A stretch of 64,000 nucleotides of DNA from Buddleja alternifolia. Its lineage: Eukaryota; Streptophyta; Magnoliopsida; Lamiales; Scrophulariaceae. The position numbers and the translations under genes were made by a program. The notes under the pieces are model-generated. The model worked only from the letters and a program-made list of their open reading frames with translations. It ran no database searches and had not been told where the DNA came from. Below are positions 52,794 to 64,000 of the stretch, piece after piece. The DNA is taken from the NCBI GenBank assembly GCA_019426215.1, contig CM033405.1, positions 2,023,001 to 2,087,000 of the forward strand, in the 5' to 3' direction. Within the stretch, counting starts at the first letter, position 1. Each line of letters begins with the position of its first letter.

Positions 52794-55145
52794 TGAATGT
52801 GAAAATTGATAATTAGGCGTTTTAAGCACTGGTTTTCGGTGAGAGTAATTTGAATTTGTGGAGGAAAAGATATGATGAGCAAGTTGAGTAATGAAGGATT
52901 TGTTCTCTTAAGTTGAGCTTCTTGATAGGTTAGTTTCAAATTCGCCATGGTAATGCGAATTTTGTGGGAGTAGTTGAAGAAGGAAACTTGTGCATAGTAT
53001 ACAAAACAAATTCATCTCTCATTTGTTTCGTACTATTCAACAAGAATTTCAGGATTTGACTTCTTCTACACACGCATACTCAGTCACATACAAAAATTAT
53101 ATATATATATATATATTACATATATATGTATGATAATATATATTTTTATCTTTGCGGATCGGGGTCAAGGATAGGAGATTTAAGAATTTACTGACTCTGA
53201 AACTTGGATAGTGTCGGGCTCTTCTTCTTGTCGACGTAGAAACCACTGAACTTTTCCGGACGAAGGAATTGCACTTGCAGGAGAATTATAATTTAAGTAC
53301 AAAAAGCATTTTAGGAAATGTGATGTGTGAATTACAATGATATGAGGATGTCTTGTGTTCCCTCAACTCATTCGGGAAGACAGTTGAAGCTTGGTGATAA
53401 AGAAATCTATATAGAGACGGTATTGATTATAAAAATGATGTGAGACTGAGGAATTGGAGGTAGCTCTTTGACTGACTAGTGGTGAGGAAAACATTAACTA
53501 TAATACTTAACACTGAAGTGGGCATCAATCTTTGTGAAATTGGATGGTTTGAAAGAATCTTCTAAGGTATATTCCCCATTTTTTTTTTTTTAACCTGACT
53601 GGAATTTGCCAACTGCATCAGATGTCTTTAAATGGGCTTAAGATGTCTTAATATATTTATTAGGTAATCAATGCTTTTGAGAAATACTAATATCAATGTT
53701 AAAAAAGGAAAGACTGGAATTTTGATTGGTTTCGCTCACTGGAGGGCTTTTAGTTTCACCTGGGTTGGTGTTAAATTTTCACCGCTTGTGAACACAATAA
53801 TAATTCTACACGAAGTGACACGTAATCTTAGTTTGAGAGAGCTGTTATATTTTGTTTTTATGGTCCTTGATCACATCAGATAGAAGAAAAGGTGATATCC
53901 TAAATGTAAAAGGGAAGGGAGTGAGGGAGGAGGAGGAGGGTGCTGCTTGTATCGTTTTAATTTAATTGAAAATATACTCTTGAGGTTGTTGGGACCTGTT
54001 TCTTTTTTCCAGATGTGATGGATGGAATTTTCCTTGGGTATTTATTCAGATTAAAGCATGATTTGTAGACAATGGAAATGTGCACTATGGCATTTAATCA
54101 TTATGAGCTCTTATTTGTCTCAGGCACTAAAGGAAAGAATTGAGCGAGTGAGGGTGAGGGGAAGTAACAATGAAGTTTTTACCTCAGAGACTGAATTTAG
54201 TAAAGAAGTGATGGAGATACGCAAGGATTTTGTTTCCATTCATGGGGAGATGGTCCTTCTAAAAAATTACAGCTCCCTTAACTTTGCAGGTGTATAATCT
54301 AATTCCGTTTCATTTCTTCTATTTGTAATGAGATTGGCTTGTGAAATTTTATTTATACTTCAACCTAGTTTAATGGTTTTCAAACTATAGATTTCTTACT
54401 ATCAGGGGTATTAAGCTACTTTCAGATTCATTTTGTTTGAAGGTTTGAAGCTAAGGATGTGAAATCCTTTGCATAGTTTTTTGGTTAATTAGAATATCAA
54501 ATTCTCTAACATGCATTTTTGAGTTGTATCTTGAATCGTTATTGTGGATCTTAAACCCGCCAAATATTAGAGTCATTTAAAATCCTTAGCTCCAAATTCT
54601 CAAATCAAAACCGAACCTTATTATGCACAGTGTTTTCGACTGAATGTCTTTTGCTTTTCTAATTAGGTCTTATCAAGATTTTGAAGAAATATGATAAAAG
54701 AACTGGGGAATTGTTGAGTCTACCTTTTACTCAGCTTGCCGCTCACCAGCCCTTCTTTACAACCGAACCTCTCACAAGATTAGTCCGTGAGTGTGAGGCA
54801 AATCTTGAGGTCCTGTTTCCACTGGAAGCAGAAATCATCGAATCCTATCCTGTTCCACAGAACCAGACAGCAACAATAAATGCTGACGTGTCAAATACTT
54901 CCCAGGAAACAACAGTGTCACTCGGGGAAGAAACTGTTGATATATACCGGAGCACCCTTGCTGCAATTAAAGCTATACAAGGCTTCAAGAAAGCAAGCTC
55001 GACCTACAATCCTTTATCGTTGTCATTTCTCTTTGGAAACCAAGATAATGAAAGTACAGGTGCTGTCACAGAAGAAAACTCACCTTGTGACGGCGTAATG
55101 AACTTGAATAAAGAACAGGATGCCGAAGATATTGCTTCCCCATAA
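52375..55145 (+). CDS. SPX4: SPX-domain phosphate sensor, SPX4 type
   Basis: Three exons, 52375-52623, 54124-54289 and 54667-55145, give 297 residues with closing phases. The protein opens [20 protein letters not shown], the SPX N-terminal hairpin, followed by the YKPLKKLLK helix. Exon 2 holds [16 protein letters not shown], and exon 3 starts with [13 protein letters not shown], the lysine cluster that binds inositol pyrophosphates in SPX domains. The C-terminal part ([20 protein letters not shown], then [13 protein letters not shown] and [10 protein letters not shown]) follows Arabidopsis SPX4 closely. SPX4 binds PHR transcription factors when phosphate is ample and keeps starvation genes off. 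There is no EXS, RING or MFS domain. I saw no clear P1BS (GNATATNC) site in the 450 bp upstream, consistent with SPX4 being less induced by starvation than SPX1/SPX3. Confidence 0.95.
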
Positions 55146-55560
55146 TAATATTTTTCTATCCTTTCTGTTAGCTAGAAATTGTGTGGATGCAGTGTGTAAT
55201 AAGCTGCCAAACAAAATGTAACATATTGACTAAATTTGAGTTTCATCTTTGTCAGTTATAGAATTTTCTGGTTATATTTCCCAAAGAATGTAAAATAATT
55301 TTTTGCAGATTGAGATTTCTGATTTGGGCATTTTGTGGATGTTACAGTGATGTATTCGCTGTCTTCTGGCTTGTTAACTTGTTATCAGTGATTCTTTGAG
55401 GGTCCCGAGACTTCAAGTTTCAATATAGTCACAAACAATCATTGGGCAAAAATAACAAATGTCTTGCTGTTATTAGCAGGAAGTTTCAAGAATTCAAAAT
55501 GAGCGAAGAATCTTCAATCTCGTGCGAGATTTGTGTAGAAAAACTATCTGCTATATTCTG

Positions 55561-58500
55561 TTACATGATCTTCTCATCTTCGTAGTGAAATGGAAACCGT
55601 ACAGATTTGGATGCTCGATATCTACCGATGTTGTTGAAATGCTCGTTCTCTAACCTGCCCAAGTGAAACACAGAGGCATTACCATCTAAAAGAAGCCTGG
55701 TATGAAAGGCAATTTCACAATTTATTCACTCTGTTTTTGGAGTTATGGCTCAACAGCTTAGGCATGTCTTTTCAAGTTCTCTCTAATTGTTATTCAAACA
55801 AGACTTTTAGATACTGTGGGATAGAGGACCCGCGGGTCGTGGACATTACACCGCCTATCGAGCGGGGCCCACATATTGACGGTCCGGATGTCTCCTGCAG
55901 ATCCCACCGGCTATCAGGTGGAGCCCACACATTGACAGCCAGAAATGTCCATGAGGGTCCACACATTAGCAGCGACCATAAAGTTTCGGGGGCCAATAGA
56001 TCCCGGAACCTGCTAAGAATTACGTGAAGGATGATATTTATGTAGCAATCGAACCTGAAGAAGTTCCAAATACCGCGACGAACTATCTCCAAGCAGGCAA
56101 CAACAGCAACCATGGCTTTCCTATGGAGAAATGGTGCTTCATTGAAATCGAGAACCAACTGCATCCATACGAGTCTCAGAAGTATGTTTACTACCTGCAA
56201 TTCCGACTCAAAGATTCACTCTAAGTTCTGGTATACAAGAAACAAGATTATTTATGGATAATGATGGTATATATATAATACTCACTATAGCGACAAAATA
56301 TACAGCCTTGTTTGATATCAAAAGCTTATCTCTGAGCCATGGATTCTCTGCATTCCTTTGCAAAAGGCCCCAATCTATTACGATGTCCCAGTACGTGTTA
56401 TAAATTGTTGTTACTCCTGAGCTTGATGCAGCCATGATTCTCCAAAATGTTTCTCTCCTGAGATCATATATTGTCCTCATTACAAGCGCCACAACTGTTG
56501 AGAAGTATTTTAGGCTATTGAATCCTTGTCCCGGGTTTTTCTCCTCAAATAAGCGGCGAAGGCACTGAATTTAATGAAACAAACAGAAATTCGGGTTACC
56601 ATATTGGAATTAGGAGAGTATTGGAAAGAAAAAATGTGTAATATACCTGAAGAACACGCGACCAGAATGGAATGATGGCGACGACTATATACAAAACTTC
56701 GTAAATATTGCTGTCGAGGTATCTGTTTGATCTTTTTCTGAAGTCGCCCCATCCGTAATAGCAGATGTAAAATTGCAAACTTCTGAAAGCTTGAACCTGA
56801 AATATATGTAAACCAGAATGTTAATGCGGTAGCAGAAGAGCAATAGGCGTATACTTAGCATCATGTTGTTTATATATCTAAAACTATGGCATTTTGGACT
56901 TATATATTTCTTGATATTATCATTTTACTACTTGTATTTATACCAAACTTGGGCAAGTTTTTGCAATTACTCCTATTTTTTTCAGGTATAAGAGGGAAGG
57001 GGATGATACTTCACCTGGCTTGTTAGCTGATCTGCCAAGAAGAAATCAGAGAAAGTGACCTGCAAAGGCAGTCAGAAGATGACAGATGACGGCGGGGTAA
57101 TAATATTTCACTTTATACGTAATTTATCATCTTTTAGAATTTTCATACCTTATAAAGAGGAGCACAAATACAGCGCCATGCACATCGAATGAGAAAGAAA
57201 CGGCTCGAACGGTATATGATGTTTAAAGGGCAGAAGGTTATAAGAAGCAAAACCTAATGAATTATTTTAGCGTTGGCATTGGAGTACTATGTCACATATT
57301 ATGAGAGCAAGAATACATTTGAACTTACAGGAAAATTCTTATGTAGACCTGGTGTTTGAACACCAAAGTGTCTCGATTATGTCACATCACCAGTGACATA
57401 CACTATGCATTGATGTGACATAATCAGGATCCTTTGGTGTATCCAGCATTAGATGCATACAAGAATTTTACAACTTACAGTGACTAGGCCTAGTGGAACC
57501 AATTCGGTTAACATTTGAAAACGTTGTGTTTCCGGGTCCATCTCCATGTCTAAGTTAGAGAGAATAGCAGCCAATGCGAGTACTGAGAGACCTGATGCAA
57601 GGAGAAAGATCTCTCTATATCCCAATTCGGACCCTGGTTTAAACCCAAAAATGAAAGGGTAGTTCACCCGGGATCGCTTCCAGAAGTACGTATTTGTCCC
57701 ATAGATGACCATGTGTAGGAAAATGAATCCAAACAAGCTACACAGAGGAAAGTTTTTGATCAAATTCTTTTGAGTCATAAAAGCAAAATTCTGTACCATG
57801 AGTTAGTAATATCTAAAAGATTTAACATACCTATAAAGTGGAAATATATTGTCCATGTACTGCCTTCGTCCCTCGTGATTCAGAAGATTACGTGCATGTA
57901 TAGAGACAACAATACCGGCAATTAATGCCATTGAGCAACCAGTGAATAGGCCTACATGTATATAGATTGCGTCATTTAATAGAACATTTTTCCATAGTTC
58001 AAAGAATAATCACTTCTTTCTTTACAAGCTGACCGAGGAAAAATGTCGTTTTATGCCTCTCTTTTTTGTCCCCTGGCCTCAAAGATTTCATCCCTTCTCT
58101 TCGATTTCCATTTGCAAAGTGCTTAATGAATGTGGCATCTAGTCTTTCTATGAGCTCGTTAACCTTAGAAAACGTAAGAGGAAATATTAAGACAAACTAT
58201 GATTACATATGAGATCTTCTATAATTAAATAACATGTTTTTCGCTACAAAACCTCGTTGGAGCTGCCAAGATAAGAGTTGTCAACCATCTCTAAGTAAGT
58301 TCTTGAAGATTTTCTTGAACTGATCTGTGAGCAAATAAGTTTAGAATTGAGACCTCTGGAAGAACAAAAGCAACTAACAACCCCAAAAAAATCTCTTAAT
58401 TGAAGGGAATCGAAATACCTTGTCGTATTTCTTCATAATCTTGGAGAATGCAAGCATGTTCAAGAAACTAACATATTATGCAGTAATATATCAGTAATAC

Positions 58501-60681
58501 TTAACAGATACAGAATATGGTGTCTATATGGGGAGAGATTTGTTACCAGTAGCTTTTTAGAAGTACAAGCTGTTGATAGAAGTCGATGAAAGCCCGTTTT
58601 AGTTTTTCTTCTGCTTTTCTGAGCTCTTTCTTACTGAATGACAGGTCTGATTTTGAACTCATGAGAAGATTTCTTAAGGTCGAGATGGGAGTATCGGGAT
58701 CGATGTTGATCTTTACATGATCCAAAATCTCTACAGAAGCAGGCCTTAAGGTATTATCATCCTTAATGTCTTTGTCAGGTCTTAAGCTATTATCAACCTT
58801 ATAGTCTTTGTCAGCTTTCGTCAGTTCATCTAAAGAAGTGATTTCTGTGCTCATATCAACTTCCTGAATTACATCCGTATGTAGTCCTTCATATTTGAAA
58901 ACATACAACACAAATATAGAGAATTAGGCGAAATTGTGAAAAAGAGAATTATTATAGTTCTTGAAAAATGTAATAATTCTTGAATTTAGCTTACTAAGTA
59001 GGAAATTGTGATTACGGATGAGCAAGATCAAAGTCGTGTGATATTGGTGAAAATTATCGGTAGGTAGTGTTCCACAACGGTCGCATTATATTGAAATATT
59101 ATTGGACGATACGAAATAAGTAGATTATAAAATATTCAGAAAGTTCTGAAAAAATAGTAAAATTGTAGGAAAAATATAAATAACATTTGTTACTACTCAT
59201 TGAAACATAACAGGAAATATTATTGTATGAAATATAAATAAAATTAAGCAAAATGTTATTGGCAAACTTATTATATTTACAATAGAAATGAGTTCATTAG
59301 TAATTTAGCAACAAACATTCATTGTATATCTGATAATACTTTCAATAGATCTCATCAGAGAACATCTCCAAGAGAAGTGGAAATTTTTGTTCAAAATAAC
59401 ATCGAAGATATTATCGCTGATAATATCCCAGAAATGGCCGGATATCATTGTATTCATGATATCATCCGACATAATTGGATATATCAACGATACATATAAA
59501 TTCGGAGAATAGTAGATATTTTTCAACAATGTCGGATCGACAAGTACATATCTGTAGGGGTGTACGCGGTGCGGGTTGTGCAGTTTTTTATATTTTTGCG
59601 GCTTGACCCTATATTTTGAGCTTTTGAAATCTTTAATCCAAGTCCATCCCGACAAACACCGAAATCGCACTTTGCGGTTCATTTGGGTTGGGGCGCGTTT
59701 TGCGGTTTGATATTCTCTTTTTTTTTCTTTTTACATAAGTTGTTCACTAAGTGTTAAATAAATTTCATGTGTCTTATTTAAAACTTCGTAGTATATTAAT
59801 TATACTTTCATCTATGATTATATTTTATAGATTTTATATAGTAAAACATATTGGAGTATGTAAAATATGACTTGAAAAAATGCTACTTATTACAAAAAAA
59901 TATATTTCCAACGTGTAAAAATTTAAAACTTTGTTAATGAAAAGACAACATTCACAAATCTTGTATCATAAGTTTATTGTTCTATGAAGTCACACAATGC
60001 TAAACTTATAAGTATATATGAAACACACACACACACATTGCGGTTGGGCGCGGTTTTTTTAAGACTTAACCCGAGACCAAACTGTCAACTCGTCAACCCG
60101 CCATTTCCGGCGCGGTTTGAACACTCCTATATATCGGCCAATACTTTGAACCATGCTCTTCGGAACTTACCTTGATTTTCTCCATTCGCAGATGCAATCT
60201 CAACCTTTTGTTCCAGATTAGGCTTATCAACTTTCAACCTCAAAGCAATGAGTGCATCCATCTGTTTGTTCAGCTCCTCTGCCTCTAATTTCACATTTTT
60301 AACCTTTCTCCTATAGAATCTCAGCACTTTATTGAACTCATCATCAAGTCTCCTAAAAAACGAAAGCTCGTTTTCGCCGACTTCGTCTGATGAACTCGAA
60401 AACTTTGTCTGGTAATAAGTTTCAGAGCCCTCTTGGTGAACTGGACTAACTACTATCACTGCATCATCATTCTTCTTTAGACTGTGGTGTCGGGCCATTA
60501 GACCGCTAAATGTCCTGTACATGGTGAGTTTTCTCTTCGGGGGGCCTTTTCGGGCCGTATGGTCCGAAATTGGTGGTGCATTCATGATATCTTTCAGTAG
60601 TTTCTTTAGATGATTGTAGTCCATGTAGGCTTCCTGCCATTCATGAACCATTTGGGAAGCTAATTTCTTCCCAAACTTCAT
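55561..60681 (-). CDS. PHO1: PHO1-family phosphate exporter (SPX-EXS)
   Basis: Thirteen exons on the minus strand: 60681-60171, 58886-58547, 58467-58419, 58324-58253, 58163-58034, 57951-57831, 57737-57479, 57253-57149, 57059-57015, 56796-56647, 56564-56286, 56194-56055 and 55654-55561. All phases close to 764 residues (Arabidopsis PHO1 is 782). Exons 1-4 form the SPX domain ([20 protein letters not shown]; lysine cluster in [10 protein letters not shown]). Exons 5-9 give the hydrophobic membrane segments. Exons 10-13 form the EXS domain ([50 protein letters not shown]). PHO1 exports phosphate to the xylem. Whether this is PHO1 itself or a PHO1;H paralogue needs a tree. Intron 1 carries nested MITEs and intron 12 a GC-rich insert. 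It converges on SPX4. Confidence 0.95.
55805..56020. repeat. GC-rich inserted sequence in the last PHO1 intron
   Basis: About 200 bp, markedly less AT-rich than its surroundings, contains near repeats of GGCCCACATATTGACGG, GAGCCCACACATTGACAG and GGTCCACACATTAGCAG. It begins and ends with GGGATAGAGGACCCGCGGGTC and CCAATAGATCCCGG-like sequence. It looks like a small transposon or its remnant; the termini are not resolved. Confidence 0.45.
59033..60155. mobile_element. hAT-type MITE, copy C, in PHO1 intron 1
   Basis: The left end CAAGATCAAAGTCGTG and the right end CGGCCAATACTTTGAACCATG match the termini of copies A and B. The sequence from 59040 to 59330 follows copy A closely (GTGTTCCA..., GGTCGCA, TTATTGGACGATACGAAATAA). 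It is the most diverged copy, and its target duplication is no longer readable. It holds a nested element at 59555-60129. Confidence 0.7.
59555..60129. mobile_element. hAT-type MITE (TAGGGGTG termini) nested in copy C
   Basis: The left end TAGGGGTGTACGCGGTGCGGG mirrors the right end GCGCGGTTTGAACACTCCTA. The 8-bp flanks CATATCTG and TATATCGG agree at six positions. Removing it restores the ATCGGCCGATACTTTGAA-type end of the host MITE. It contains a short (AC)n run and no coding sequence. Confidence 0.75.
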
Positions 60682-61887
60682 CTTTTCTGAGCTAAAGGAA
60701 CGACGAAAATCTTGTATATTTTTTTTTCGAGTTTTTATGATTTTGAAGTCATTTTGTACTTGTTTTCAATCAAAGTTGGATCCTCTTAAGTGCCATCTGT
60801 TATTCTGTTTGATTTAAGTCATATGTAATGACCACTAACAGCTACATTTTTGCTGTTCAATTTCTTTGCCTTTCTACCAATTATTCTACGGTCACCATCA
60901 ATATAGTTTGGACCTTGTCGTGACGAGGAATCATCCTTACTATTTAATGCAAAAACGCACATAGGTAAAATTAAGGATAAATGTTAGGTACTCCTGGGTG
61001 ATAGAAATCACCCATCCCAAGTTGAATTAACGCACATAGCTAAAATTAAGGATAAATGTTAGGTACTTCTGGGTGATAGAAATCACTCATCCCAAGTTGA
61101 ATTTATGGTGTTCGAGGGACTAGGAGCATTGTACTAGGAGTAACATAGATTTATCCATAAAACTAAGTGGGACATTGGTGACACAACACTTGAAGTAATA
61201 GAAGAGTATGGGCCGAAAGAAATATAAATATCTTCTGAATGTCATGGTGGTAATACTTCCTAAAAATTCCTACCTCGAGTCGAATTTGGCCAGATTTAAG
61301 TAAAATACATGATACATGACTTCACTATTCATGTGTGGTCAGCTCTGACCCTGCTAGAACTTTTTCGTACTTCCTAATATTGTGTCATTCATATGACACA
61401 ATCTCCTAAGAAATCCAACTAAAGTTAGGGGTTCGCCCGTTTGAACTGGTTCTAAACTGTGATAGAAAGAAGAACTTAATAGATCATTTGGTTCGAAACA
61501 ATTATGTCAATTATCAAGTGGCCTTTAGACATTGACAATATTTAATGGTGGATAGGGATAGCTCTCACAAATTGACTTGGTCACAATGGGCAACTTTTCT
61601 TAAGGCCCATCTCTTTATTATTAGGGCCCAATTGATTGGTGAGAGGGCTCAATCAATAAAGAAAAATTAAGGGTTGTTTTTAGTCGGTTTCAAGATTAAG
61701 AGAGTGTTTGCATACACAATTGTTTGTGAAGAAGTGATTTTAAGTGAAAAGTAAACCGAATCGGGTAAAAGCAGAAGTGAGCAATGTTTCCAACAAAAGT
61801 AATTATCGATCAATTTTTTCTAAAAAGTATAATATTACCCCTAAAATTAATAAAACTATGTTTCTTCACATGTATCCGTTTCTTTAA
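60682..61887 (-). promoter_or_regulatory. Upstream region of PHO1
   Basis: About 1.2 kb before the minus-strand start codon, holding a two-copy tandem repeat (60956-61105). I looked for TATA and P1BS matches in the first few hundred bases and found none that is clear. Confidence 0.4.
60956..61105. repeat. 75-bp tandem repeat, two copies
   Basis: The unit starts CGCACATAGGTAAAATTAAG at 60956 and recurs at 61031. It contains the small palindrome GGGTGATAGAAATCACCC. It lies 275-425 bp upstream of the PHO1 start codon. Confidence 0.9.
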
Positions 61888-61915
61888 CTAGTCTAAAGCA
61901 CGTGCGTTGCACGTG
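61888..61915 (-). mobile_element. Second Helitron-like 3' terminus
   Basis: The same hairpin CACGTGC-GTT-GCACGTG (61899-61915) with CTAG (61888-61891) and an A/T junction as at 5965-5992, in the same orientation. The shared terminus identifies one Helitron-like family. The 5' end was not found. Confidence 0.45.
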
Positions 61916-64000
61916 GATGTCTGATTTTTCTGATAAATGTTTATAATTGAGATATAAAAATAAAAAGTAATTGAATATTCTAGTAAACATTTAACTTTTA
62001 ACTGAAATGTTAAGAATCATAGCAATTAAATATTGTAATAATCGAACAATAATTAAAAATAATATTGTAGATGCTTTTTCTTGAATTTTGTATGAAATTG
62101 AGTGTTCGAATTTAAACTTAAAACTTTGTTGTACATAATACCGTTCTTCTAATATGAATTTTAAGATTTCTAAATCAGAATATCTTCAATCTTTCTTTAT
62201 TTTTATTTTTGGTACTCCTTTGCCTTTGTACTTTTTGGTTCCTTTTCTCTTGGCAAATAAAGTTGCTATTGTTATTACTTGTAAACCACCCCTCTGAACA
62301 AGTTTCAAGCAAATAGTCCCCTGCATGTCAAAAACTATATGGAAAATTAGGGCGGAGAATAGTTAGTTTCCAAATTAATAAAAACACAATAATTTTTCAC
62401 TAATTAAGCAGAAGCGATTAGTAAGTTCTACAAACTATTAAAATGGCAATATCATCACAAAATTTTATTCAAGTCATTTCTCACTATATATTTTTTTCCC
62501 TAAAACCTAGATTTCGTGTTCAATAGTTATAGTTTTAAACGTATCCTTCCTCATTTCATCCACTGTTTTCATCAACAATAAGAACTTAAATCTTTCCATA
62601 ATTTTTCAAGTTGCTTTTGGAATGTTTCTTTGATATTGTAATAGAACACAAACCTATCTCCACAGCTGTCTTTAGCAAGATGTAATATTTTTGTTAGCAA
62701 AATTTTGAAGCTGGGGGACCTTAGGATTTTGCAACATATAGTTATTCTGATTTATCATTATTCAATGATATAAATTAATATGACTGTGTGCACCATATTT
62801 GATACCCTCTTAGTTTTTTTTATCGATGTGTACGGACATTAATAATATATTATTGTGAATTTGTTCTTTGGTTTATTTTTTTTAACTATATTGTGAATTA
62901 AGAACATAGTTGTATACTTTCGAAGAAAATATACATCTCACTTGCCCCTTATTAATCTGCAATATTTTTTAAAACGTAAAAACAATTTTTAGCTATAGAC
63001 AAAAGTACGAGAAGCGGCAGCACTGAATTTTACAAAGTGTTCTTTACTCCTTGAACCTAAATTCTAAAAATATGCACACTATGAAAGACAAGGATGCTGG
63101 AGGTGGCCGGTGAGAAGAAAAACGCATTTCTTTTATTTTTAGCTCTCTCTTCTTAAAGAAAAAAATCTCGTATTTGAGTTTTGTTGATATTGATTAGAAC
63201 CCATTTTCATTTCTTTGAGAATTAGTGGATGAAAGGAGGGAGACTATGTTGACGTTATTGAATAAGAAATCTATATTTTATGGGAAAATAGTGAGAAATG
63301 ACATAAATAAAATTTTCTAATGAAAGTTTTAATAATTTGTAAAACTTACTAATCCCTTCTCCTTAGGGAGTAAATGTTGTGTGTTTATTAATTTGAAAAC
63401 TTCATATTCCCTAAATACTAATTTCTCCAAAAGTATATGTAAATTCCCTACAAAGTTTATATACTTATTAGTAATACATTAATATAAATGTACTTCTTAC
63501 AATGCTTATAACATGCAAACAGAAGAATCCTTTTCATGTCTTAAACTATTTTCTTTGTGCAAAATTCAAATATGTACATAATAGCCAACTAATGGCTACA
63601 TAAATATTCTCAGTGCAACAAATTTCTACCTAAAGAAACATGTCTTTTCAGATTATGAGCTACATAATACGTACAATATGCCATACAATATTAGGCTGCT
63701 CTAAAATTATATAACTTCTTTGTAATTCATGAAATATTTATTCAACATATAACGTGGTAACATATTCTTTCAACGCCAAAAAATCCAACTGAAAAATATA
63801 AAACATGACAAATAAATATATTATTAACATGTGAACATAGATAAAATATCAAGGGATATAATATAAAGTTCGTAATGTCTTCAAAGCACGGATAAAATCA
63901 ATTGCATTACAAGAATTTGCGCTGCACACTATGCAATCCCCTATGTGTGTCAAAGAGCTTATTCATGCTCGTGGCTGCACAAAGGAGCTTGTTAGTGACA
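61916..64000. other. AT-rich sequence to the window end, no gene seen
   Basis: 2.1 kb, possibly the body of the Helitron-like element. No frame above 60 codons, RNA gene or clear repeat could be supported. The last 100 bases are somewhat less AT-rich and could begin a feature beyond the window. Confidence 0.55.

Overview
The window is nuclear DNA from a flowering plant, most likely a eudicot. It is AT-rich, the genes have many GT-AG introns, the three host genes are clear plant orthologues, and the rest is packed with plant-type transposons. I cannot name the species.

Layout. 1-6 kb is a nest of insertions: a decayed LINE reverse-transcriptase tail is broken by two related hAT-type MITEs, a complete copia-type LTR element without coding capacity (2504-5898) and a Helitron-like terminus. 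8.0-16.7 kb is one complete gypsy-type LTR element with gag and protease remnants but no reverse transcriptase, itself carrying a MITE in gag. 17-25.4 kb holds a tRNA-derived SINE, foldback MITEs, three LINE RNase H remnants, long TG/TA microsatellites and hAT-like elements nested in a PIF/Tourist-like one.

About 25.4-42.5 kb looks like one large Mutator-like (MULE) element or its decayed remains. It contains a mudrA-type transposase (+), an unrecognised Cys-rich reading frame (+), a four-exon ubiquitin-conjugating-enzyme (E2)-like gene with Glu at the active-site Cys position (+), and a five-exon DUF1985/Ulp1-protease gene (-). Arrays of tandem repeats, hairpins and a scattered TACTGGATAC motif fill the space between. 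Each of the three recognisable genes has lesions. MULEs carrying Ulp1-like genes are known in plants (the Kaonashi type in Arabidopsis). A MULE that also carries an E2-like fold is the most unusual thing here.

43.3-60.7 kb is the host gene island: cystathionine gamma-synthase (CGS1) with its MTO1 self-regulatory peptide, an SPX4-type phosphate sensor, and a PHO1-type SPX-EXS phosphate exporter. SPX4 and PHO1 converge tail to tail with about 415 bp between stop codons. The exon phases I traced close completely in all three genes (547, 297 and 764 residues). Their introns and promoters hold further MITEs. 60.7-64 kb shows repeats and a second Helitron-like end but no gene.
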